A DNA stretch of 64,000 nt from Granulibacter bethesdensis CGDNIH1 (GTDB taxonomy: Bacteria; Pseudomonadota; Alphaproteobacteria; Acetobacterales; Acetobacteraceae): NCBI RefSeq assembly GCF_000014285.2, contig NC_008343.2:62001-126000 (forward strand), written 5' to 3'. The translations under genes and the position numbers were made by a program. The notes under the pieces are model-generated. The model had not been told where the DNA came from and made no database searches. It saw only the letters and a program-made list of their open reading frames with translations. Shown piece after piece: positions 1 through 8,747 of this stretch; positions within the stretch are counted from its first letter, which is position 1, and each line of letters starts with the position of its first letter.

Positions 1-685
1 TCCGCTGGGTCGGGCGCTCAGTCGTCAGCTTGCGGCAGATGGGTATCACGTTCTGGTTCATGCACATTCAAGTCTGGATAAGGCTCAGGCCTTGGTGGCC
101 GCAATCCGTGCGGATGGCGGAAGCGCGGAAGCACTGAGCCTGGACCTGTCGGATTATAAGACGGCGAATACGGTATTCTCTGACCTGGTTGAGCGTAAAC
201 CCATCCAGGTGCTGGTGCACAACGCCGGGACGCATGACGATGTTCCGCTGGCAGGGATGGAAATCGAGCAGTGGCGTTCGGTGCTTGATGTCTCGCTGAA
301 TGGATTTTTCGCCTGCGTCAGACCGTTGTTGTTGCCCATGATGGGAACGCGCTGGGGACGCATCGTGGCGATCTCATCGGTCTCGGCGCTGATCGGTAAT
401 CGCGGGCAGGCTAATTATGCTGCCGCCAAGGCCGGTCTGATCGGTGCGGTCAAATCCCTGTCGATGGAAGTAGCGGCGCGGGGCATTACAGTGAACGCAG
501 TGGCACCGGGCATTATTGAAAGCCCTGCGACGGCTGGCATGGATCCGGAGATGATTCGCCGGGCCGTTCCAGCGCGTCGAGCCGGCAAACCGGAGGAAGT
601 GGCGGCGGCTGTCTCGTTCCTGTGCGGCCGGAACGCGGGCTACATCACCGGGCAGACCCTCTCCGTCAATGGCGGGATGGCATAG
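1..685 (+). CDS. 3-oxoacyl-ACP reductase-like SDR (5' end outside window)
   Basis: Classical short-chain dehydrogenase/reductase, expected to reduce a 3-oxoacyl-ACP with NADPH. The frame is open from base 2 (PLGRALSRQLAADGYHVLVH...), so the gene starts before the window and the glycine-rich cofactor loop is missing here. Visible are the NAG motif (LVHNAG), the catalytic Ser in ISSVSA and the YxxxK pair (NYAAAK), followed by the PG and C-terminal TGQTLSVNGG signatures. The segment MGTRWGR...IGNRGQANY resembles the FabG of aryl-polyene clusters; that assignment is inference because the rest of such a cluster would lie upstream. Its 3' end overlaps the converging exporter gene by 20 bp. Confidence 0.85.
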   Translation, partial: PLGRALSRQLAADGYHVLVHAHSSLDKAQALVAAIRADGGSAEALSLDLSDYKTANTVFSDLVERKPIQVLVHNAGTHDDVPLAGMEIEQWRSVLDVSLNGFFACVRPLLLPMMGTRWGRIVAISSVSALIGNRGQANYAAAKAGLIGAVKSLSMEVAARGITVNAVAPGIIESPATAGMDPEMIRRAVPARRAGKPEEVAAAVSFLCGRNAGYITGQTLSVNGGMA

Positions 686-1904
686 ACCAGCGCAGTCTGA
701 AAAGACGCGGGCCTCCGTGCCGTGATCCCGGCCGGAGTCTGTCGCCGATCAGGGAGCATATCCCTCCCAACATCATGAAGACGACCATGGGGCGTGGTGT
801 GCCATCGGCCAGCACCGCAACGCCTGTGCCAAATAAAGCGCCCAGCACATATTGAAGTGTGCCCATCAGGGCAGAGGCACTCCCGGCATGGGCCGCGTGT
901 GGGCTGAGCGCGCCGACTGCGGCGGTCGGGGTCAGGAAACCCTGAATCGACTGGGCGAGAAACAGCAGGATCATCATTCCGATCAGACCACCCAGGCCGG
1001 TATAGACATTCACGATCAGCAGAGAGACCAGCCAAAGATAGAGAGTGGTGCCGATCCGCAAAACACGATGCATTCCCAACCGTGGCAGGGCCAGATTATT
1101 AAGCTGGCTGCACCCGATATAGCCGACCGCGTTCATCCCGAAGATCATGCCATAAACGGTCGGGCTGATATGGTAATACTGGATAAAGGCGGCAGGGGAG
1201 CCGGCCAGATAGGTAAACAGGGCTGCCACACAAAAGCCGCTGAGCATGGCATGGGTGATGAACACCCGTTCGCGCAGGATCGTGCCGTAGCGGATCACAA
1301 TACTGCCGGGGGACAGCATCAGTCTCTTTTCCGGTGCCAGGGTGTCGGGCAGGAACATGATCACCAGCACCACGCAGACCGCGCCATACAGGCTGCCCAG
1401 CCAGAAAATGGCCCGCCATGACATGACAGACAGCATCATCCCCCCGAGTGTAGGCGCCAGCAACGGCACCACCCCCATGATCAGCATCAGGCGGGAGATC
1501 AGGCGCGCGGCTTCATGCCCGTCGGACATGTCCCTCACGATGGCGCGTGGTGTCACCATGCCGGCTGATCCGCCAAGGGCGGCAATCAGCCTGAACAGGG
1601 TAAAGCTCCATAAATCCGTGGCCAGGGCGCACCCCGTTGAAGCCAGCGTATAGATCAGCATCCCGGCAATCAGCGGAATGCGGCGGCCAAACCGGTCGGA
1701 CAGGGTTCCATTGGTCAGATGCCCGATAGCCAGGCCGACGAACCATGCTGCCAGGGTAATCTGGGCGGCCCCTTGATAATGGCCGCCAATATCAGCCTGC
1801 AACTGCGGGAAGGCCGGCAGATACATGTCGGTGGACATGGGTCCGACGGAGGTAACAAGACCCAGCAGGATGATCAGGGGGACGGAAAGACGCGCGGAAG
1901 GCAT
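666..1904 (-). CDS. Bcr/CflA-family MFS multidrug exporter
   Basis: A 412-residue proton-coupled drug exporter of the inner membrane. The N-terminus carries the family pattern GPMSTDMYLPAFP in the first helix, and the MFS loop 2-3 motif GTLSDRFGRR at about residues 67-76; about twelve hydrophobic segments follow, which fits the usual length of about 400. Start chosen at the only Met ahead of the first membrane helix. It converges on the FabG-like gene with a 20-bp overlap of the coding ends and is divergent from rho. Substrates cannot be deduced (family members export chloramphenicol, bicyclomycin and similar drugs). Confidence 0.88.
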   Translation of the reverse strand: MPSARLSVPLIILLGLVTSVGPMSTDMYLPAFPQLQADIGGHYQGAAQITLAAWFVGLAIGHLTNGTLSDRFGRRIPLIAGMLIYTLASTGCALATDLWSFTLFRLIAALGGSAGMVTPRAIVRDMSDGHEAARLISRLMLIMGVVPLLAPTLGGMMLSVMSWRAIFWLGSLYGAVCVVLVIMFLPDTLAPEKRLMLSPGSIVIRYGTILRERVFITHAMLSGFCVAALFTYLAGSPAAFIQYYHISPTVYGMIFGMNAVGYIGCSQLNNLALPRLGMHRVLRIGTTLYLWLVSLLIVNVYTGLGGLIGMMILLFLAQSIQGFLTPTAAVGALSPHAAHAGSASALMGTLQYVLGALFGTGVAVLADGTPRPMVVFMMLGGICSLIGDRLRPGSRHGGPRLFRLRWSMPSRH

Positions 1905-2186
1905 GACGCCGCCCGTACTACTCCCGGTCGATCAGGAGCAGCGAAAACTTCGCAGGGGCAGGAATGCAGGAACTCTGTTCCTTGACTATTTAAAGGCGAT
2001 CTTCTTGACAGGATGAATATAAACTGCTTAGGGTCACCCTGAAACCGGCAATTCTCCACGCCGGCGCATGATCCTCCATTCCTGTCTCCTTCGCCGGTCT
2101 AACCGCGCGATGCGTGTGTGGACGGTCGATCTGGTGACATTCCCCCTTCTGATGCTGTTCCTCTTTTATATATACTTCGGGCGCCC

Positions 2187-3461
2187 ATGCACCTCGCCGA
2201 ATTAAAGGCTAAATCCCCCGCGGACCTGCTCAGCTTTGCTGAAAGCCTGCAGATCGAAAACGCATCATCCCTGCGTAAACAGGATATGATGTTCGCCATT
2301 CTCAAAAATCTGGCCGAAAATGATCAGGCGATCCATGGCGAAGGAACGCTGGAAATCCTGTCGGACGGTTTCGGCTTCCTGCGCAGCCCCGAAGCGAATT
2401 TCCTGCCCGGTCCGGATGATATCTATGTTTCGCCCAGCCAGGTGCGCCGCTTCGGCCTGCGCAATGGCGATACGGTCGGTGGACAAATCCGCGCGCCCAA
2501 GGATGGGGAGCGTTATTTCGCCCTGCTGAAGCTTGATACGGTCAATTTCGAGGCGCCGGAGTCCGTGCGCCACCGCATCAATTTCGACAACCTCACCCCT
2601 CTTTACCCCGATCAGCGCCTGAAGATGGAGGTGGAGAACTTTCAGTCCGTCGCCAAGGGGCCGGGCAAGGATTGCACTCCGCGGGTGATTGACCTGATCG
2701 CTCCGATCGGTAAGGGCCAGCGCGCCCTGATCGTGGCGCCGCCGCGTACCGGCAAGACGGTGATGTTGCAGAATATCGCGACCGCCATCGCGGAAAATCA
2801 TCCGGAAGCCTTCCTGATGGTGCTGCTGATCGACGAGCGGCCGGAAGAAGTGACCGATATGGCCCGCAGTGTGAAGGGAGAGGTCATTGCCTCCACCTTT
2901 GATGAGCCGGCAACCCGGCATGTGCAGGTCTCCGAGATGGTGCTGGAAAAGGCCAAGCGTCTGGTGGAGCACAAGCGGGATGTTGTGATTCTGCTGGACA
3001 GCATTACCCGTCTGGCGCGTGCCTACAACACCGTCGTGCCGTCATCGGGCAAAGTTCTGACCGGTGGCGTGGATGCCAATGCATTGCAGCGGCCAAAGCG
3101 CTTTTTCGGTGCGGCGCGTAATATTGAGGAAGGTGGCAGTCTCACGATTATTGCGACGGCTCTGATCGATACCGGCAGCCGTATGGACGAAGTTATCTTC
3201 GAAGAGTTCAAAGGCACCGGCAACAGTGAATTGGTGCTGGATCGCAAGCTGTCCGACAAGCGCACCTTCCCGGCGATCGATATCACCAAGAGTGGTACCC
3301 GTAAGGAAGAAATGCTGGTGGATAAGGCCACTTTGTCGAAGATGTGGGTGCTGCGGCGTATCCTCAACCCGATGGGCACCACCGATGCGATGGATTTCCT
3401 GCTCGACAAGCTGAAATACAGCAAGACGAATCAGGATTTCTTCGATGCAATGAACACCTGA
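2187..3461 (+). CDS. rho: Transcription termination factor Rho
   Basis: Hexameric RNA-dependent ATPase that terminates transcription. 424 residues from the ATG giving [15 protein letters not shown], which matches the normal Rho N-terminus; an in-frame GTG at 2118 would add 23 non-homologous residues and was not used. Order: N-terminal helical and cold-shock-like RNA-binding domain ([11 protein letters not shown]), P-loop APPRTGKT at about 184-191, Walker B VVILLDS, and the RNA-contacting loops [15 protein letters not shown] and [11 protein letters not shown]. Single gene with its own terminator directly after the stop. Confidence 0.98.
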   Translation: MHLAELKAKSPADLLSFAESLQIENASSLRKQDMMFAILKNLAENDQAIHGEGTLEILSDGFGFLRSPEANFLPGPDDIYVSPSQVRRFGLRNGDTVGGQIRAPKDGERYFALLKLDTVNFEAPESVRHRINFDNLTPLYPDQRLKMEVENFQSVAKGPGKDCTPRVIDLIAPIGKGQRALIVAPPRTGKTVMLQNIATAIAENHPEAFLMVLLIDERPEEVTDMARSVKGEVIASTFDEPATRHVQVSEMVLEKAKRLVEHKRDVVILLDSITRLARAYNTVVPSSGKVLTGGVDANALQRPKRFFGAARNIEEGGSLTIIATALIDTGSRMDEVIFEEFKGTGNSELVLDRKLSDKRTFPAIDITKSGTRKEEMLVDKATLSKMWVLRRILNPMGTTDAMDFLLDKLKYSKTNQDFFDAMNT

Positions 3462-3462
3462 T

Positions 3463-3492
3463 AAAATGGCCCGGAAACGGGCCATTTTTTTT
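3463..3492 (+). terminator. Intrinsic terminator of rho
   Basis: Perfect 9-bp stem AATGGCCCG / CGGGCCATT (3465-3473 and 3478-3486) with a GAAA tetraloop, running into eight T residues at 3485-3492, only a few bases after the rho stop codon. Confidence 0.95.
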
Positions 3493-3597
3493 GTCTTTAC
3501 GCCGCATCAATGTTGCGAAAAATTTCTTATTTCTAATTTTATTCCGACATGCGAAGTATCCCTTAGTATATCTGTAAATACGGGGGTTATTCGCGCA

Positions 3598-5403
3598 GTG
3601 GTTGTATTTTACAGACTTCGTTCAGCCCATGGTACTATTGTCTGCGCCAGCACCAGTAATGGGCAATTGTCTCATCTTCCGGTTGATAAAATAGCCGGTT
3701 CTGAACATGAACCCGTTTATATTGCCCGTTTTGCGCATGCACCGCTTTATGGATTTGCTTTTCGGCTATCCGGGCCAATCAGTTTATCCTTTATCGGAAA
3801 TCAGGCTGAACAATCCAGTCTTGTAGGGATAAAAATTTATCAGGCCGATACAGGGAAATTTACGCTTTTTTCTTTTCCTGGCTATTATTTCTCCTCCGTT
3901 CTGGGAGGAAAGCAGAATGCTTGCGCCGCAGCCAGAGGTGGATGGGAAATTTATACGCTGGAACAAACTGCCGACATCCAGCCGCCTGATGATGTCGTGC
4001 AATGTTTGGCCCATCTTGAGACAATCCTCTCCAAACCGCTTTCTGTTGAGCGCCTGATCCAGAGTATAGAGCCTGCAGATGCGTCTGATACCGCTCTGGT
4101 CAGAACTGTTTTTCAGGCTTTATTTTTCCTCCTGCCTTATGATGATATTGATAGATTATCAGGTCGGATTGCAGGCGATCTGGATCTTCTCAATGCTGTC
4201 AGAGCCATTTTTCCCGATGATTTCTGGTTGCAGACGGCACTGCCGGATTTAAAAAAATGGCAGATCGATCAACGGTTGCTGCCTGAAACGCTTAGTATCG
4301 GACCGGATAGGGATTATTTGCAACGGACGGGTCAGAATTCTCATCCGACTTCGGTAGGGTTTTTTTGTAATTTTTCTGCAAGGTCGCAGATAGAACCACG
4401 GAAAAATGCCTGCGTGGTAACAACGGCACGTAATGAAGGCGTCTATATTCTGGAATGGATCGCCCATTATCAGGCACTGGGTTTTGAGCATATATTTTTT
4501 TATTCAAACAATAACGATGATGGCTCAGAGCAGCTTCTTAAAGTGCTCGCCAAAGAAGGAATTATTACCTATATTGATAATGTCCTGGGAGCCGGGGGCA
4601 GCGCGCAGTCAAAAGCATTCGGGCACGCTCTTAGTCAGGCACCTTATGTGCTGGATTTTCGATGGGCACTGCTATGTGATCTTGATGAATTTCTTGTTCT
4701 GGATCGTAAATGTTTCTCCGGTATGCAGGATTATCTTGAATGGCAGGAGGCATTTCCAACCGATTTGATTGCGATCAACTGGGTTGAGTTTGGCCCCAAC
4801 GGCCAGAGCAGATGGAACAACCGGCCTCTGATGGAGCGTTTTCAAAAACGCCCGGCTGAGGCACTGCCTGCTGTCAAATCCCTGGTTAAGCCTCACAGAT
4901 TTTTTCATTCCCAACCCCATTTTCCTGTTGTGGAACGGAACAGAACAATCTGGAGAAGGGATGCCGGCGGAAATAAATTGCCGTATATTCCGTCAGATGA
5001 GGCAACGGCCGCGAATGCAAATCTGCATGAACGATATGCTTCGCTCAATCATTACTGGCATAAATCCGTGGAAGAGTTTCTCTGGAAAGCTTCCAGAAAT
5101 CGGGGGAACCGCCCGATGACAACAGAACAAACAACACAAAATGTTAATCCTGAAGTGGCGCAGAGGTATCTGACTTTATACAAGTCAAATAATCAAAAAG
5201 ATGCAGATTATACAGGATATTTTGTTGATAAAATTTATCAAAACAAAGAAAAACTTCTCAATATTCCATCGATCAGACAAATAAATAACAATATCGAAGA
5301 TTTATTTAAAGAAAATATATATAAAACAGTACAGTTTTTTAAAAATGATGCCTCATTTATTGAAAATCCTGTTTGCAGAGCTTTGCTTGAATTGTTGAAA
5401 TAA
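3598..5403 (+). CDS. Family-2/92-like glycosyltransferase with large N-terminal extension
   Basis: Likely transfers a sugar to a cell-surface glycan; donor and acceptor unknown. The C-terminal half (from about base 4390) has the pattern ACVVTTARNEGVYILEWIAHY, the DLDEFLVLD nucleotide-sugar/metal motif (D-x-D-E), and a later NHYWHKSVEEF region, typical of the GT2_4/GT92-like group. The N-terminal roughly 270 residues have no recognisable domain. The first in-frame ATG (3466) lies inside the rho terminator stem, so I chose the GTG at 3598, preceded by GGGGG at 3582-3586; the start is uncertain. The gene is markedly AT-rich, especially its last 200 bp, unlike rho before it, which suggests acquisition. 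Confidence 0.75.
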   Translation: MVVFYRLRSAHGTIVCASTSNGQLSHLPVDKIAGSEHEPVYIARFAHAPLYGFAFRLSGPISLSFIGNQAEQSSLVGIKIYQADTGKFTLFSFPGYYFSSVLGGKQNACAAARGGWEIYTLEQTADIQPPDDVVQCLAHLETILSKPLSVERLIQSIEPADASDTALVRTVFQALFFLLPYDDIDRLSGRIAGDLDLLNAVRAIFPDDFWLQTALPDLKKWQIDQRLLPETLSIGPDRDYLQRTGQNSHPTSVGFFCNFSARSQIEPRKNACVVTTARNEGVYILEWIAHYQALGFEHIFFYSNNNDDGSEQLLKVLAKEGIITYIDNVLGAGGSAQSKAFGHALSQAPYVLDFRWALLCDLDEFLVLDRKCFSGMQDYLEWQEAFPTDLIAINWVEFGPNGQSRWNNRPLMERFQKRPAEALPAVKSLVKPHRFFHSQPHFPVVERNRTIWRRDAGGNKLPYIPSDEATAANANLHERYASLNHYWHKSVEEFLWKASRNRGNRPMTTEQTTQNVNPEVAQRYLTLYKSNNQKDADYTGYFVDKIYQNKEKLLNIPSIRQINNNIEDLFKENIYKTVQFFKNDASFIENPVCRALLELLK

Positions 5404-5414
5404 AAAAATCGGAA

Positions 5415-7037
5415 ATGGGTCTCATGCAGGTAAAAACTGTGCTGAAAAATTTTGCTCTGGTATGGGTATGTGGCGGAACTTTGCTTTGGACTGGTCCTGC
5501 CTCTGCTGCACAGGTCGAGAGTCATTCCGATTTAGCAAAAATGATTGAGAATACCAATGTACTGGCAATTGTACATGATCTGGAAAACAAGAAAAATACG
5601 CTTTTCCAAAGTCCGGAGGAAATAAGAATTTTATCAGGCCCTTTTGTCGTCTCGAAGCATGTTTCAGGTGCTGAAGATTATGGTGTGGCAGCGGCTTTTA
5701 TAGCTAACCAGCCCCGTTCTCCTGTGACAGCAGCCGGGATTACAGGAGGTTTTTATTCAAGGCCGGAGATGCGTGCAGAATATGGTGGCCGGGATACCGC
5801 CGGGATTTATGTGACCAATAATGCCTTACCGGCACTGATTTTTTTACCTGATGCTCAACTCAAAGATCAGAACAATCCGACTCTGATGGATGGCACATCC
5901 AGCAAAAAATATATCAAGGATGTGACAACCAAAGCAAAAAAAATCATACCCCCTTCGGTGGCGGAGGGAACAAGAATTGTTACCAGCCTGTCAGCAGATC
6001 AGGTCAGGCAGTTACAGCCCGGTATGTATGTCGAGGCAGGGAAAGGATGGAGTGCTGCTCTCGTTAATTGGGATCCCGGGGGGCATTGGCTTGATGTCGA
6101 TAGCTGGGTGGCATCCACTGGAAAAACGACCCTTATTGGATTCCGTCCGGTGTCGGGGAACGGGACTATTCCAATCAGTGTCGGCATCACAAGTCGGGTT
6201 TATGGAATCAATACCATCACACGCTGTCAGAAAGATGCTTTTTTACAGCGTGAAAAATATCCACCCTCCTGTATCAATTATGAAGGCTCCAATATCAACT
6301 GGGGGCCAGACGTCAAAAGGGATGAATTCAATCCTGATTCTGATAGGCCGAATATGTTCGGCATTTATCTCAGTGCGGATGGCAATCTTCAAGGCAGTGC
6401 ATTTCTGGCCCAAAATCACTGGGACAAAGGGTTTGTGACAGGGCGCAATGCCGGTGTATATGCAGGATTCCTTCATGCCGGGGACAGGCATCCCCAGGAA
6501 GGCAGTTTTGTGACACAGCAGGAAGCAGGACGTGCTTTTTCCGTCAGACCTGAATCTCGCCTTCATGCGGGGACGGGTGAACGGCCTTTTGAAGTAAATG
6601 CCGCCAATGGATGTATCACCAGTTCGGCGATGGTCGGGCAGGAAAGCCAGCATTGCACAGTGACTGGAAAAACCCAGTCTCAGGCAGCGATTGAGTTAAC
6701 ACGTGATGGAAAATCACCGTCTGTCAATTCTCTTCTGGTTGTATTGCCGGACAGATCACAAATGCTTCTGCATGCAACTGTGCAGGCATATCAGCCGGAA
6801 AATAAAAAATCAGGTGCGTGGGAGCTACGCTGTCTCTACACAAGGGAAGGCAAAGCGATCACCATTCATGGTCAAAGCCTGACACCTTTTCTGCCATCCA
6901 GCGCTGTCGCAGATATGCATGTCGCGTGTATAGCCGGGAGTGCGGGCATGCAAGCCTCTATTCAGGTTTCATCGGACAGTACAGCTGCAACAGTCTGGCA
7001 GGCTGCTTATGATGCGGAGACTGTGACCCACCCTTGA
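5415..7037 (+). CDS. Secreted protein of unknown function
   Basis: 540 residues. A Sec-type signal peptide is clear: basic start, hydrophobic stretch FALVWVCGGTLLW, and a cleavage region PASAAQ near residue 32. The mature part is rich in Gly, Ser, Thr and Asn, with no membrane anchor and no motif I recognise; a few Cys (CQKDAF, PPSCINYE, GCITSS, HCTVTG, RCLYT, HVACIAG) could form disulfides in the periplasm. It follows the first glycosyltransferase by 11 bp and shares its AT-rich composition, so the two are probably co-transcribed. A second ATG at 5424 is an equally possible start. A role in making or displaying a surface glycan is only inferred from the flanking glycosyltransferases. Confidence 0.7.
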   Translation: MGLMQVKTVLKNFALVWVCGGTLLWTGPASAAQVESHSDLAKMIENTNVLAIVHDLENKKNTLFQSPEEIRILSGPFVVSKHVSGAEDYGVAAAFIANQPRSPVTAAGITGGFYSRPEMRAEYGGRDTAGIYVTNNALPALIFLPDAQLKDQNNPTLMDGTSSKKYIKDVTTKAKKIIPPSVAEGTRIVTSLSADQVRQLQPGMYVEAGKGWSAALVNWDPGGHWLDVDSWVASTGKTTLIGFRPVSGNGTIPISVGITSRVYGINTITRCQKDAFLQREKYPPSCINYEGSNINWGPDVKRDEFNPDSDRPNMFGIYLSADGNLQGSAFLAQNHWDKGFVTGRNAGVYAGFLHAGDRHPQEGSFVTQQEAGRAFSVRPESRLHAGTGERPFEVNAANGCITSSAMVGQESQHCTVTGKTQSQAAIELTRDGKSPSVNSLLVVLPDRSQMLLHATVQAYQPENKKSGAWELRCLYTREGKAITIHGQSLTPFLPSSAVADMHVACIAGSAGMQASIQVSSDSTAATVWQAAYDAETVTHP

Positions 7038-7217
7038 TCGGGGAGTTTATTCTTATCGTAAAATTGTGGTCCCCTTGTTTCCATATCCAACAATGGTAAA
7101 GATAATTTCTGAGGCGACGAAAGGGATGGGTATTTGACTGTCTCCCCATCGCCGTCATCGGTGGCGCGCACGTGTTGGGAGTTCGTTTTTTGAGATCATC
7201 GCGGTACTGACGGACAA

Positions 7218-8054
7218 ATGGTCATGAGCAGAATTGCCTTATGCATGAATGTCCGCGATGAGGGCCGTGATATTGCGGAATGGATCGCGTTCCACGGCGC
7301 TGTTGGCTTTCACTCACAGATTATTTTCGACAATCGCTCCACCGATTCGACCCCTGAGATAATCAAGGCGGCATCGAAAGTGCTCGATGTACGCTATCAT
7401 CATTGGGATCGTACCGATTCACGGTATCAAGTCGACGCCTATTTTACAGCCTGTCATGTCTATCGGCATGAATTTGACTGGATCGCTTTTGTCGATTCAG
7501 ATGAGTATCTGATGCCGGAATTCCCTGTTCACATAGCGGAATATCTGGATGGTTTCAAAGATCGGGAAATAGGGGGTATCGGCGTCAACTGGGCCACTTA
7601 TGGTTCCAGCGGGTTAGTCGATTTTCCGTCCGGGCTGATTACGGAAAGTTTCACCAGACGTTCCGGTGCAGATTTTTTCCCCAATCGGCATATCAAGTCG
7701 ATTGTTCGTCCACTGTCAGTCATATCCTGCGATAATCCACATTGGTTCAACACGGATGCGCCTTATGTGGATGCAGCCGGCAATTCCCTGGAATGGTATG
7801 TTTCAGATCAGGGTGAAGTGGTGAAAGGGCTAACGAAAGCCATCCCTGATTATAAGGGGGCGCGAATCAATCATTATTTTACCCGTTCTCTGGCGCATTG
7901 GAAGTGCAAGGTTAATCGCGGGTATCCAGCGGATATTGCCATCCGTAAAATGGAAGAATTCGAATACTATAACAGAAATGAAATTGAAGATCCGATTGCT
8001 GTTCGATACATGCCCAATGTCCTGAAAATTCTTGATCGTATTGGTAATCCCTGA
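7218..8054 (+). CDS. Family-2/92-like glycosyltransferase
   Basis: 278-residue cytoplasmic glycosyltransferase with the same core as the protein encoded from 3598: N-terminal LCMNVRDEGRDIAEWIAFH, then IIFDNRSTDST, the D-x-D-E motif in AFVDSDEYLMP, and the late INHYFTRSLAHWKCK region. It lacks the long N-terminal extension of its neighbour. Start at ATG 7218 with ACGG upstream; the second ATG at 7224 is possible. It is 180 bp from the secreted-protein gene, so it may have its own promoter. Substrates unknown. Confidence 0.8.
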   Translation: MVMSRIALCMNVRDEGRDIAEWIAFHGAVGFHSQIIFDNRSTDSTPEIIKAASKVLDVRYHHWDRTDSRYQVDAYFTACHVYRHEFDWIAFVDSDEYLMPEFPVHIAEYLDGFKDREIGGIGVNWATYGSSGLVDFPSGLITESFTRRSGADFFPNRHIKSIVRPLSVISCDNPHWFNTDAPYVDAAGNSLEWYVSDQGEVVKGLTKAIPDYKGARINHYFTRSLAHWKCKVNRGYPADIAIRKMEEFEYYNRNEIEDPIAVRYMPNVLKILDRIGNP

Positions 8055-8156
8055 GATTCGATTGCACATCCGATCAGAAGTGGAAGGGCTTGCTGCAAAT
8101 AGGGCGCGTGGCTAGACGATTGAGGGTGGGTGCGCCCTTATGGCAATGGCAGGAGC

Positions 8157-8645
8157 ATGGTGGTGTTTGCAACGGCTGATCTGGTGGATGCCTATCAGGA
8201 TCGTCTCGGCTCCTGCTTTATCCAGTTTGCCAGCTATGGCGGCCAGGCACGTTTCAGCGGGCCGGTCCGGACTATTCGTACCTATGAAGACAATGCCCTG
8301 ATCAAGGCGACCCTCTCTTCCCCCGGCCAGGGTGCTGTTCTGGTCATTGATGGGGGTGGATCATTGCGCTCCGCCCTGGTGGGCGATGTGATTGCTGGCT
8401 TGGCGGTCACAAATGGCTGGGTCGGCATCGTCGCCTGGGGCGTGGTACGGGATAGCGTGGCGCTCAAAACCCTGCCGATCGGGATCAAGGCACTGGGAAC
8501 CAATCCGTGGAAAAGCGGCAAAGCCGGTTCAGGTGTATTGGATGAGCCTGTTTCTTTCGGTGGCGTGACCTTTGCAACCGGTGACTGGGTTTATGCCGAC
8601 GAAGACGGACTCCTCGTCAGCCCAGGCGGTGCGCTGCCTCTTTAA
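8157..8645 (+). CDS. RraA-family protein (RNase E regulator-like or HMG aldolase)
   Basis: 162 residues aligning along their whole length with RraA: TADLVDAYQD start, VLVIDGGGSLRSALVGD core, and GGVTFATGDWVYADEDGLLVS end. E. coli RraA trims RNase E activity, whereas relatives act as 4-hydroxy-4-methyl-2-oxoglutarate aldolases or oxaloacetate decarboxylases. This copy keeps D-x20-R-D (GD at the start of the helix, RD in GVVRDSV), the metal/substrate signature of the enzymes, where E. coli RraA has R-Q. The ATG at 8157 follows AGGAG closely; an upstream GTG at 8130 sits at the edge of the arm of an inverted repeat (8101-8107 with 8132-8138) and is less likely. Confidence 0.85.
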   Translation: MVVFATADLVDAYQDRLGSCFIQFASYGGQARFSGPVRTIRTYEDNALIKATLSSPGQGAVLVIDGGGSLRSALVGDVIAGLAVTNGWVGIVAWGVVRDSVALKTLPIGIKALGTNPWKSGKAGSGVLDEPVSFGGVTFATGDWVYADEDGLLVSPGGALPL

Positions 8646-8747
8646 TATTATCAGACTGACACAGGGATACGCTTGCATCTGCCGGGTGCAAACGGCTAGG
8701 GTCCACCTCAAGATATAAATATATCCTTATGTATTATGGAGAGTAGC

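Noticed and set aside
8646-8747. SAH or SAM riboswitch ahead of ahcY
   Set aside because: A small TTGCA/TGCAA hairpin is present, but the conserved blocks of SAH, SAM-II or SAM/SAH elements are not.
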